DNA of 64,000 bases, taken from positions 35,451-99,450 of the forward strand of contig CALGGM010000042.1 of assembly GCA_937915925.1 (NCBI GenBank), given 5' to 3'. Both the position numbers and the translations under genes were made by a program. Shown here one piece after another: positions 9,944 through 17,113 of the stretch. This stretch comes from an uncultured Clostridia bacterium. GTDB taxonomy: Bacteria > Bacillota > Clostridia > Christensenellales > CAG-138. Below the pieces are notes generated by a model. The model ran no database searches. It was not told where the DNA came from and was given only the letters and a program-made list of their open reading frames with translations. Every line of letters begins with the position of its first letter. Positions within the stretch are counted from its first letter, which is position 1.

Positions 9944-10015
9944 AATCCATACAGTTTTTGTCGGAAGAAGGAAACCGGCATTTGATCTGAAAATCCATAC
10001 ACGGGAGGAATATAC

Positions 10016-11089
10016 ATGAAACGCTTTTTTGCAGCGCTGATCGCGGTTTTGCTGCTGCTTGCGATCCCGACCGTCGCGAACGCAGCGGCGGAAGAGGGCG
10101 AGATGCTGATCTCGTCGGATAAAGTCACGGGCGAGGTCGACAGCGTCGTGAAGGTCGATTTCTATCTCTACGCGAATCTTCCGGACGGAAGACTGCTTGA
10201 TTCGCTCTCCGGAACGATGAAGTTCGATCCCGAATTTTTGACGCTCGGCGCGATCAATCAGGAGGATCCGGATCAGAATCTTGTCTCGCTGATGAAGGGC
10301 AAGGCGTCCAACTTCCAGTACAACATCAGCGAGAACGGCACGATGAACTTTGCGTTCATCGACGCGTTCGGCGTTGAGGGAAGCGGCTTCTGGTTTCAGG
10401 CGGAGTTCCGCATCGAAAAGGAAGGCGCAACGGATTTCGTTTTCAACGGGATCTCCTACACGGGCATTGACGATGCGTATTCCACGGTGTCCTATTATAT
10501 CGAACCGCGCTCGGTCGGCGGCGTCTACACCGAAGGCGAAAGCGTACCGACCGATAATGCTGTTGAGGAGACCTTTGCGCCGCTGACGCCGGCAGTCGCG
10601 ACGCCGGTCGTTACGACGCCCACGCCGAAGCCCAGCAACAGCGGTCAGCAGGTTCCGGTGACCTCGACGCTCCCGACGTTCTCCGCAAATCCGTCAGCGC
10701 CGAGCGGACTTGTGACCCCGCAGCCGGCGGTCACGTCGATGCCGATGACGACGCACGAAGCAGGCGCGTCCGCACCGACGGGAACCGAAACGGAAGCGCC
10801 TGCCGCAGAGACTGCGCCCGCAGAGGTCGTGGAGCCGACGGAAGAAGTCCCCGCGGAGGAGACGCCCGCTGCGCCTGTGGCTGAGGCCCCGGGCGATACG
10901 GCAGTGCCCGCGGAGATCACCCCCAACGATACGACCAAGACGGAGCCTGCAGCCGTTGAAGAAACCGGCAATTCCAACACGATCCTCATCATCGGCGTCA
11001 TCATCGGCATCGTCGCGGTGATCGGTCTCGGCGCGCTCGCGATCGTTCTTGTGCTGAAACGCCGCAAGATGAACGAAGAAGACGAATAA
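10016..11089 (+). CDS. Surface protein with cohesin-like domain and C-terminal membrane anchor
   Basis: The 357-aa exported protein has a signal peptide (residues 1-22, cleavage near ANAAA). A cohesin/type-II-like beta domain follows at about residues 25-165, with a VDFYLYANLPDGRLLDSLSG segment and MKFDPEFLTLG resembling the family pattern. Residues ~180-315 are a long Pro/Thr/Ala/Glu-rich linker. Next come a transmembrane helix (ILIIGVIIGIVAVIGLGALA) and a short basic tail, KRRK. It is therefore displayed outside and held in the membrane, not sortase-linked. No dockerin or cellulosome genes are nearby, so the domain may simply be a carbohydrate- or protein-binding module. The ATG follows GGGAGGAATATAC. 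Confidence 0.75.
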   Translation: MKRFFAALIAVLLLLAIPTVANAAAEEGEMLISSDKVTGEVDSVVKVDFYLYANLPDGRLLDSLSGTMKFDPEFLTLGAINQEDPDQNLVSLMKGKASNFQYNISENGTMNFAFIDAFGVEGSGFWFQAEFRIEKEGATDFVFNGISYTGIDDAYSTVSYYIEPRSVGGVYTEGESVPTDNAVEETFAPLTPAVATPVVTTPTPKPSNSGQQVPVTSTLPTFSANPSAPSGLVTPQPAVTSMPMTTHEAGASAPTGTETEAPAAETAPAEVVEPTEEVPAEETPAAPVAEAPGDTAVPAEITPNDTTKTEPAAVEETGNSNTILIIGVIIGIVAVIGLGALAIVLVLKRRKMNEEDE

Positions 11090-11109
11090 ACCAAAACTGT
11101 TTTGATTCG

Positions 11110-11146
11110 GAAAGCTCTCAATCTTGAGAGCTTTCTTGCGTTTTTA
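11110..11146 (+). terminator. Terminator after the cohesin-like gene
   Basis: Stem GAAAGCTCTCA / TGAGAGCTTTC with a four-base loop, followed by TTGCGTTTTT. The T-rich tail doubles as the -35 region of the next promoter. Confidence 0.75.
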
Positions 11147-11164
11147 AAAGAAGTGTTGTATAAT
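11136..11164 (+). promoter_or_regulatory. Promoter of folT-folC
   Basis: TTGCGT (11136-11141), 17-bp spacer, perfect TATAAT (11159-11164) with an upstream TG. Transcription would start near 11171, which rules out an upstream ATG at 11163 as the folT start. Confidence 0.7.
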
Positions 11165-11192
11165 GACGAGGTTTGAGAAAGGGGGCGAGGGA

Positions 11193-11732
11193 ATGCGTCG
11201 GATCACAACAAGGCACCTGACGTTTGCCGCAATGTTCACCGCGCTCGCGGTGGTTTTGTCCATCTATCCGTTTACGTTCTATTTGCCGGACAGCAGCAGG
11301 ATCACCTTCCGTGAGATCCCGATCTATCTGTGCTCCTTTACGCTCGGACCCGTTTTCGGCGGGCTTTGCGCCTTTATCGCCGACCTGATCGGAACGTTCA
11401 TCAGCAGCTCCGGGAACGCCTGGAACCCGCTGTTTGCGTTAAACGCCGTGCTCACCGGCGCGCTGCCGGGACTTCTGTTCCGCTTTGTGTTTAAGCGGCA
11501 GAACGGCGTGCTCTCAAAAGCACTTTCGATCATTCCCGTCAACATTCTCGTATCCCTGTTTTTAACGACGCTGTGGCTGCACGTGCTTCACTTTGACGGC
11601 GGCGTGCCGTTTTGGGCGCATCTGCTGCTGCGCATGCTTCTGGTCGCCGTGATGACGGCGGTGCAGATCCTTGCGGTCTCGGCGCTGTACCCGGTCGTTC
11701 TGAGGGGAATAGAAGGAGGAAAACAAGCATGA
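11193..11732 (+). CDS. folT: ECF transporter S component, probably folate-specific
   Basis: Membrane substrate-binding subunit of an energy-coupling-factor vitamin transporter. The 179-aa protein has about six hydrophobic segments and the N-terminal segment LTFAAMFTALAVVLSIYPF seen in S components, plus an internal GPVFGGLCAFIADLIG loop. The start chosen is the ATG after AAAGGGGGCGAGGGA; an upstream in-frame ATG overlaps the -10 box. It overlaps folC by 4 bp (ATGA), and this genetic link to folate polyglutamylation is the main reason for calling it folate-specific. No ECF ATPases or T component lie in the window, so it probably shares a module encoded elsewhere. Confidence 0.8.
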   Translation: MRRITTRHLTFAAMFTALAVVLSIYPFTFYLPDSSRITFREIPIYLCSFTLGPVFGGLCAFIADLIGTFISSSGNAWNPLFALNAVLTGALPGLLFRFVFKRQNGVLSKALSIIPVNILVSLFLTTLWLHVLHFDGGVPFWAHLLLRMLLVAVMTAVQILAVSALYPVVLRGIEGGKQA

Positions 11733-13000
11733 CATACGAAGAAGCGATCGCCTATATCCACGGCATGTACTGGCGCGGGTCCAAGCTCGGACTGACCCGG
11801 GTCACGGAGCTTTGCCATCTTTTGGGCGATCCGCAGAACGGATTACGGTTTATCCACGTCGCAGGCACGAACGGGAAGGGCTCTACCTGCGCGATGCTTT
11901 CGAGAATCCTTTGCGCACAGGGCTATCGGACGGGTCTGTTCGTTTCGCCGTTTGTGGATCGGTTCAACGAACGCATTCAGCTGAACAATACGCCGATCCC
12001 GGACGACGATCTTGCCGAGATCGTCACGGAGATCGCGCCGACCGTCGACGCCATGGAGCATCCCGCGACCGAGTTTGAGGTCATCACCGCGGCGGCGTTT
12101 TTGTACTACGCGCGGGAAAAGTGCGACTATGTCGTACTCGAGGTCGGGCTCGGCGGCGAGCTGGATTCCACCAACATCATTCGCACGCCGCTGCTGTCGA
12201 TCATCACCGCGATCGATTACGATCATATGCACATCCTCGGCAACACGATCGAGGAGATCGCCTCCGCAAAGGCTGGCATCATCAAGGACGGCGGCACGGT
12301 GCTGTTCTACGGTCAGCATGAGAACGCGCTTCCCGTGATAGAAGCCGCCTGTGAAAAGCATCACGCGAACCTGCATGTCGTGGACCGATCCACGCTTTCA
12401 GAGGGCAGCTACGATCTGCACGGGCAGACGTTCGATTACCGAAACTATCGGAACCTTAAACTCGGGCTTTTGGGCAAGTATCAGATGCGCAACGCCGCAA
12501 CCGTCATCGACGCCGTCGAGCTCTTGCGCGCGCAGGGCGTGAAGATTTCCGACAAAGCGCTGTATAAAGGACTTTCCGAAACGGTCTGGCCCGCAAGGTT
12601 TGAACTGCTTCGCGAGGATCCGCCGTTCTTTGTCGACGGCGGGCATAATCCGCACGGCGTTCGCGGCACGGTGGAAACATACCAGCGGCTGTTCCCGAAT
12701 CAAAAGGCAAAGATCATCATGGGCATGATGCGCGACAAGGACGTTTCGCAGTCGGTCGAGCTGCTGCTGCCGATCGCAAAGGAATTCTATACCGTAACGC
12801 CGAACAACGACCGCGCCATGCCGGGCGAAGAGCTGAAAGCGCTGATCGCGTCCTACGGCGCGACGGCGACGTCGTTTGCCTCCGTTGCGGATGCGGTCGA
12901 CACCGCGATGCGCGGAAGTGAACCCGTGCTTGCGGTCGGGTCGCTGTATATGGCGGGCGAGGTGCATGAAGCGTTCCGCAAGGGAACGGAAAAGGAGTAA
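11729..13000 (+). CDS. folC: Folylpolyglutamate synthase / dihydrofolate synthase
   Basis: ATP-dependent addition of glutamate to folates (and possibly dihydropteroate), which traps folate in the cell. The 423-aa Mur-ligase-fold protein shows the P-loop VAGTNGKGSTCAMLSRIL near residue 44, the family segment SPFVDRFNERIQLN, LEVGLGGELDSTN, and DGGHNPHG at the start of the C-terminal domain. The start is the ATG at 11729 within the folT stop (ATGA overlap), preceded by AGAAGGAGGAAAACAAGC. It forms a short operon with folT and perhaps the following HAD gene, 3 bp downstream. Confidence 0.95.
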   Translation: MTYEEAIAYIHGMYWRGSKLGLTRVTELCHLLGDPQNGLRFIHVAGTNGKGSTCAMLSRILCAQGYRTGLFVSPFVDRFNERIQLNNTPIPDDDLAEIVTEIAPTVDAMEHPATEFEVITAAAFLYYAREKCDYVVLEVGLGGELDSTNIIRTPLLSIITAIDYDHMHILGNTIEEIASAKAGIIKDGGTVLFYGQHENALPVIEAACEKHHANLHVVDRSTLSEGSYDLHGQTFDYRNYRNLKLGLLGKYQMRNAATVIDAVELLRAQGVKISDKALYKGLSETVWPARFELLREDPPFFVDGGHNPHGVRGTVETYQRLFPNQKAKIIMGMMRDKDVSQSVELLLPIAKEFYTVTPNNDRAMPGEELKALIASYGATATSFASVADAVDTAMRGSEPVLAVGSLYMAGEVHEAFRKGTEKE

Positions 13001-13003
13001 AAC

Positions 13004-13798
13004 ATGAAGCTGTTGGCGCTTGACATCGACGATACGCTGGTCGGCACGGGAAAGCTCCCGAGCGAGCGGCTCATTCGAGCGGTCCGTCTCGCAGAGGAAA
13101 ACGGCGTTACGGTGATCCTGGCGACGGGACGCGGGTTCTTGGGAACAAAGCAGATCCGCGATTCACTGTCGCTGTATTCGCCCTTGATCCATTACGGCGG
13201 CGCCGTCGTCAGCGATGGAAGGACGGGGGAGCATCTATATGCAAACTATCTGCGTCCACAGGACGTCGTGACTGCGATCGCCGTTGCGGATACGTTCGGC
13301 TTTCATGCGCAGATCTATGAGGAGGACACCGTGATCTTCCGCGCGCCGAACGAGTTTACGGAGCGCTACACCGGCATTTTGAATCTTCCGTATATCGTCG
13401 ATCCGAACCTTCTGTACCGTCCGCTCGACAACATTCCGAAGGTCCTGTATGCGGTCGACCCTTCGCGCGAGCAGGAACTGTATCGGGAGATCCGTTCGCT
13501 TTTGCCGAAGCATCTGTCCGTGCTATGCTCGAAGCCGGGCTTCATCGAGATCGGCTCCGTTTCTTCGACCAAGGGGACCGCGCTTGAAAAGGTTGCCGCG
13601 ATGCTGAACATCCCGCGCGAGGAGGTCACGGCGATTGGCGACAACACGCTCGATCTCGACATGATCGAATGGGCGGGAACCGGCGTTTGCGTCGCGAACG
13701 CAAACCCGATCGTCAAGGAAAAGGCAGATCTGATCATCGGCGCCTGCGAGGACGAAGGCGTCGCCGCCTATCTTGAATCCTTGTTCGATCCTTCATAA
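13004..13798 (+). CDS. HAD-superfamily hydrolase, Cof/YidA type
   Basis: Probable sugar-phosphate or nucleotide phosphatase of 264 aa. Motif I is LDIDDTLV, motif II LATGRG, the motif III Lys is in SSTKGTALEKV, and motif IV is GDNTLDLDM. A C2-type cap lies between motifs II and III, as in Cof/YidA proteins. The ATG is preceded by AAAAGGAGTAAAAC. It begins 3 bp after folC, which suggests cotranscription. A role in dephosphorylating a folate precursor is possible but not shown by the sequence. Confidence 0.88.
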   Translation: MKLLALDIDDTLVGTGKLPSERLIRAVRLAEENGVTVILATGRGFLGTKQIRDSLSLYSPLIHYGGAVVSDGRTGEHLYANYLRPQDVVTAIAVADTFGFHAQIYEEDTVIFRAPNEFTERYTGILNLPYIVDPNLLYRPLDNIPKVLYAVDPSREQELYREIRSLLPKHLSVLCSKPGFIEIGSVSSTKGTALEKVAAMLNIPREEVTAIGDNTLDLDMIEWAGTGVCVANANPIVKEKADLIIGACEDEGVAAYLESLFDPS

Positions 13799-13862
13799 CG
13801 CATCACAATACTTACTTTGCGATATTTGCTTCGTGACACAGATAAAGGAGAAAAAAACGAAA

Positions 13863-14489
13863 ATGAGTAAGTTTCATACAAAAAGACCGGTTGCGCTCTT
13901 GTGTATCGTGCTGATGACGATGCTGCTGCTCGGCTGCGGGCGGGAGTTTTCCTGGCAGGGCGATACGCTGACGGACGGAAATGCATCGTACCGCTATCTG
14001 GACAAGGGTTGGAGCTACAGCGGAACGTTCAAGATCCGGATCGGCGTAAAGAAAGGCGGAAACGCATTGTACGCGTCCGATGAAACCGAATGGATGATCA
14101 AGGAACAGAAAAGCCTGCTGCAGGATATGGATTATCGGCCACTGATCCGATCGGATATCGTGCTTCTCGATCCGGCTGACGAACACAATCGGATTCAGAT
14201 CAATAACAGGTTTTTATCAGAAGCGGCGGCGACGCAGCTTCGTTCCTATAATATTGAAAATCACGGGAAACTGATCAAAAAGATCATGGGCGTGACGCCG
14301 ACGTTCGTAGAAGTGATTCATCCGGAGATCGATGCACTTTACAGCTCTTTTGATGGAGGCTGCTTTGTGCTTCAGGAAAAGACGTTGTATCTTGGGCTGT
14401 ACAAAGGGTCCTATGACGGCTTTTATGCGTATGAAACGATCCCGGAAGGGTCGGCGCTGTACCGTGAGGTTCTGGAAGTAATCAAGTGA
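13863..14489 (+). CDS. Lipoprotein of unknown function
   Basis: The 208-aa protein has a signal sequence ending in a lipobox, LLLGC, with the lipidated Cys at residue 25. The mature part is mainly polar, with several basic stretches (IRIGVKKGG), and no recognised domain. The chosen ATG follows AAAGGAGAAAAAAACGAAA; an upstream in-frame ATG would add 30 residues and has no site. A short gap separates it from the HAD gene, and it converges on the minus-strand radical SAM gene with only 3 bp between stops. Confidence 0.75.
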   Translation: MSKFHTKRPVALLCIVLMTMLLLGCGREFSWQGDTLTDGNASYRYLDKGWSYSGTFKIRIGVKKGGNALYASDETEWMIKEQKSLLQDMDYRPLIRSDIVLLDPADEHNRIQINNRFLSEAAATQLRSYNIENHGKLIKKIMGVTPTFVEVIHPEIDALYSSFDGGCFVLQEKTLYLGLYKGSYDGFYAYETIPEGSALYREVLEVIK

Positions 14490-14492
14490 AAT

Positions 14493-15374
14493 TTATAAGT
14501 CCACGTGATCCGAGAACGGCGGCGTGAATGAACGTCCGACGCTGGACAGCTCCTGCGTGAAAACATTGGTAAATCCGAGCGAAATGCAGTATTCGACTGC
14601 GCTTTCGTATTCGCGCTTTGTCAGCGGGCGGTTTAGCGGCTTTACGGTGCATTCCGGGATCGGGGTAAACTGCGACATCAGCGAGATCGGGCAGTCGACG
14701 CCGAATCGATCTCTGATCGCATCAAGCACATTGCGCGTATCGAATACGCATCCGGGCAGAACGAGGTGCCGGATGCGGACGCCTCTCGCTGCGATCCCGT
14801 TTTCATCCGTCACCATCGGACCGACCTGCCGGATCATTTCCGCGATCGCTTCGATCGCCGTTTCAAAATAGTCGGAGGCGCGGGAGAATTTCAGCGACAG
14901 CCGCGCGTCGACATATTTGAGATCGGGAAGATAGATATCGACAAGCCCTTCGTACGCGCGGACCGTTTCGACCGATTCGTACGCGTTCGTGTTGTATACG
15001 ACGGGGATGGACAGACCGGACGATTTTGCCGCGCGCAGCGCGGAAACGAGCGCGTCGCGGTGCGGCGTGGGCGTTACCAGATTGATATTGTGCGCGCTGA
15101 GCGCCTGAAGCTTTAACATCGTTTCGGTCAGCCGTTCGACGGAAAAGACCTCGCCAAGCGTTCCGTCCGTCAAAACCATGTTCTGACAGAAAATACATTT
15201 CAGATTGCAGCCGGAAAAGAAGATCGTCCCGCTGCCGCGCGTGCCGCTGATGCTCGGCTCCTCGTCATAATGCAGCGCCGCCCGCGCAACGCGGACAACG
15301 GAAGAACAGCCGCAGAATCCTGCCGCGGCTGTTCGGTCGATTTTACAGTTTCTCGGACAAATGCTGCATGCCAT
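14493..15374 (-). CDS. Radical SAM protein, PflA/PflX-like
   Basis: The 293-aa enzyme has the radical SAM cluster motif CNLKCIFC (CX3CX2C), preceded by a Cys-rich N-terminus (MACSICPRNCKIDR, FCGC) that could hold a second iron-sulfur cluster. This layout fits the COG1313 / PflX group related to pyruvate-formate-lyase activase. DIYLPDLKYVD is typical of that group. Its substrate is unknown. The start codon shares one base with the stop of the NlpC/P60 gene (TGATG), so translation is coupled; an upstream in-frame ATG eight codons earlier is less likely. No glycyl-radical enzyme gene lies nearby. Confidence 0.85.
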   Translation of the reverse strand: MACSICPRNCKIDRTAAAGFCGCSSVVRVARAALHYDEEPSISGTRGSGTIFFSGCNLKCIFCQNMVLTDGTLGEVFSVERLTETMLKLQALSAHNINLVTPTPHRDALVSALRAAKSSGLSIPVVYNTNAYESVETVRAYEGLVDIYLPDLKYVDARLSLKFSRASDYFETAIEAIAEMIRQVGPMVTDENGIAARGVRIRHLVLPGCVFDTRNVLDAIRDRFGVDCPISLMSQFTPIPECTVKPLNRPLTKREYESAVEYCISLGFTNVFTQELSSVGRSFTPPFSDHVDL

Positions 15375-16918
15375 CAGTCGAATACGCGCCTCCCGCATAC
15401 GAAGTTCCGATACCAGTAAGAGGAAAAGGAGCTCTGCACGACCTGTCCCTTGCTTGCGCTCGCGTGGATAAACTTGCTGCCGCCGATGTAGATCGCGGTA
15501 TGGTTGACCTTTTCGCTCGTATCGCTCTTGAAGAACAAAAGATCGCCCTTCTTGAGATCGTCGACGGAATCGATGCGTTTCCAGCTGTTGTTGTTGGAAT
15601 ACGTGTACGCGTTCCGGCGGCTGACCTTGACGCCGCATTTATTGAGGCAGTAGTGGACCAGACCGGAACAGTCGAACGAATCGGGACCTTCGTCGCCGAG
15701 GATGTACGGGTCGCCGAGCTGGTTCTGCGCGCACTTGATCATGCCGCTGACGCTGTGGTCATAGGATGTGTTGTCCGTGCCGGGCTTCGTCGTCGGCTTC
15801 GGGGTTGCCGTGGGCTTCGGCGTCGCGGTCGGCTTCGGCGTTGCGGTCGGCTTCGGCGTCTTGGTAGGCTTGGGGGTTGCCGTAGGCTTCGGCGTCTTGG
15901 TCGGCTTCGGCGTTGCGGTCGGCTTCGGCGTCTTCGTGGGCTTCGGCGTTGCGGTCGGCTTCGGCGTCTTCGTCGGCTTCGGCGTCGGCGTCGTCTTGCC
16001 GGACGGCTTGGGCGTCGTCTTGCTCGTGGGCTTCGGTGTTGTTTTCGCCGTCGGTTTCGGCGTCGTCTTCGTTGTAGGCTTCGGCGTTGTCTTCGCCGTG
16101 GGCTTCGGCGTCGTTTTGTTCGTCGGCTTTGCGGTCGGCTTCGGCGTCGGCTTCGGCGTGGGCGACGGGGAAGGGGTCGGCGTTGCGACGGGGATCGCCT
16201 CGTCGGAATACAGAAGATCCCAATCGTCGCGGGTGATCTGCCCGTCGACCTCGATCTCGTTCTTCGCCTGGAACCGCATGACGGCTTCCTCGGTCAGCGG
16301 ACCGTAATAGCCGGTGATGCGGTCGGTATAGTAGCCGAGATCGCGAAGCTGACGCTGTACGCTTCTTACGTCGGCGCCGCTGTCGTCGAGCTTGATCCGG
16401 TACTCCTGCGCGTCCTTCGAGAACAGAATCTCCTGCAGCCCCGCGGACGCTACGCCGGTTTGCTCCATGTCGGAAGCCCGTTGAAACAGGATGACGGCGT
16501 TTCTGGTGGATTCGTTGTACAGGGTGCCGGGTTCGTCCGCTTCCATGTAGCCGAGGTCCATCAGCTTTTGCTGCAGAGATGAAACGGATACATTGTCGTC
16601 GTTCAGCTGAAGAGTCGAATAATGCGAGATCGCAATGCGGTTATCGGTCGGCGCGGGCGTGAACAGGCTCGTCTCGGCGATCGCCATGGGCGAGGGGCTC
16701 GGCGTACTGCCGCGCAGGGAAACGGAGTCCTCGCGCGCGGTCAGGTATTCGGATTCGGTGTTGGCGGAGGGGAACGGCGAAAGCGAACGATCCCGGAGCA
16801 GCATCAAAAGACCGACGCCCATCAGCGCGGCGGCAGCGACCAATGCGATCACGACACGCAGCGCGACCGCCATCGGACGGCGTTTCTTTCCGGGAAGCAA
16901 TTTGACTTCAGAATCCAT
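15374..16918 (-). CDS. NlpC/P60 cell-wall hydrolase with two PG-binding domains and repeat linker
   Basis: Membrane-anchored peptidoglycan endopeptidase of 514 aa. In order it has a basic N-terminus, a TM helix (residues ~17-41), and two peptidoglycan_binding_1 domains (about 105-170 and 175-235; LQQKLMDLGYMEAD and VQRQLRDLGYYTDR). Residues ~243-381 are a linker of Pro/Thr/Lys repeats. The NlpC/P60 domain at ~390-514 has the catalytic Cys in FDCSGLVHYC and His in NHTAIYIGG. The linker has two repeat classes, TTPKPTAK-like and TKTPKPTATPKP-like, and could let the enzyme reach through the wall. It is divergent from the ABC-F gene and coupled to a radical SAM gene. Confidence 0.9.
   Translation of the reverse strand: MDSEVKLLPGKKRRPMAVALRVVIALVAAAALMGVGLLMLLRDRSLSPFPSANTESEYLTAREDSVSLRGSTPSPSPMAIAETSLFTPAPTDNRIAISHYSTLQLNDDNVSVSSLQQKLMDLGYMEADEPGTLYNESTRNAVILFQRASDMEQTGVASAGLQEILFSKDAQEYRIKLDDSGADVRSVQRQLRDLGYYTDRITGYYGPLTEEAVMRFQAKNEIEVDGQITRDDWDLLYSDEAIPVATPTPSPSPTPKPTPKPTAKPTNKTTPKPTAKTTPKPTTKTTPKPTAKTTPKPTSKTTPKPSGKTTPTPKPTKTPKPTATPKPTKTPKPTATPKPTKTPKPTATPKPTKTPKPTATPKPTATPKPTATPKPTTKPGTDNTSYDHSVSGMIKCAQNQLGDPYILGDEGPDSFDCSGLVHYCLNKCGVKVSRRNAYTYSNNNSWKRIDSVDDLKKGDLLFFKSDTSEKVNHTAIYIGGSKFIHASASKGQVVQSSFSSYWYRNFVCGRRVFD
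15778..16192 (-). repeat. In-frame minisatellite encoding the Pro/Thr/Lys linker
   Basis: About 415 bp of degenerate tandem units, visible on the plus strand as repeated GGCTTCGGCGTNG blocks. Unit sizes of 24 and 36 bp (8 and 12 codons) dominate. All copies stay in frame inside the NlpC/P60 gene, so copy number changes would alter linker length without breaking the protein. Confidence 0.85.
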
Positions 16919-17076
16919 CGTTCGACTCCTTTCCGCATTTATTATAGCATATCATATGTAACATAATCTTGAAATCTTTATAAAGATTTTAGAAACGCTG
17001 CAAAGAAATGCGCGGCGCAGCGCTTGTTCGGACCGTTGTACACATTGAATTGCACATCGAAATCTGCATTCCTATA

Positions 17077-17105
17077 TTTCCAAAAGGAAAAAGATGTGCT
17101 ATACT
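17077..17105 (+). promoter_or_regulatory. Extended -10 promoter giving a leaderless ABC-F mRNA
   Basis: TTTCCA (17077-17082), 17-bp spacer, TGCTATACT with the -10 hexamer at 17100-17105. The ATG at 17114 lies 8 bp after the -10, where transcription should begin, and no Shine-Dalgarno sequence precedes it. Confidence 0.6.
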
Positions 17106-17113
17106 GAATCTGT

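Noticed and set aside
11165..11192. THF riboswitch before folT
   Set aside because: Transcription should begin about 20 nt before the start codon, so there is no room for an aptamer.
15778..16192. Regular repeats resembling a CRISPR array
   Set aside because: The units are directly tandem, without unique spacers, and encode an in-frame protein linker.
15368..16582. 404-codon plus-strand frame with Arg/Leu/Gly repeats
   Set aside because: It is the complement of the Pro/Thr/Lys linker of the NlpC/P60 gene; repeats come from that linker and there is no ribosome binding site.
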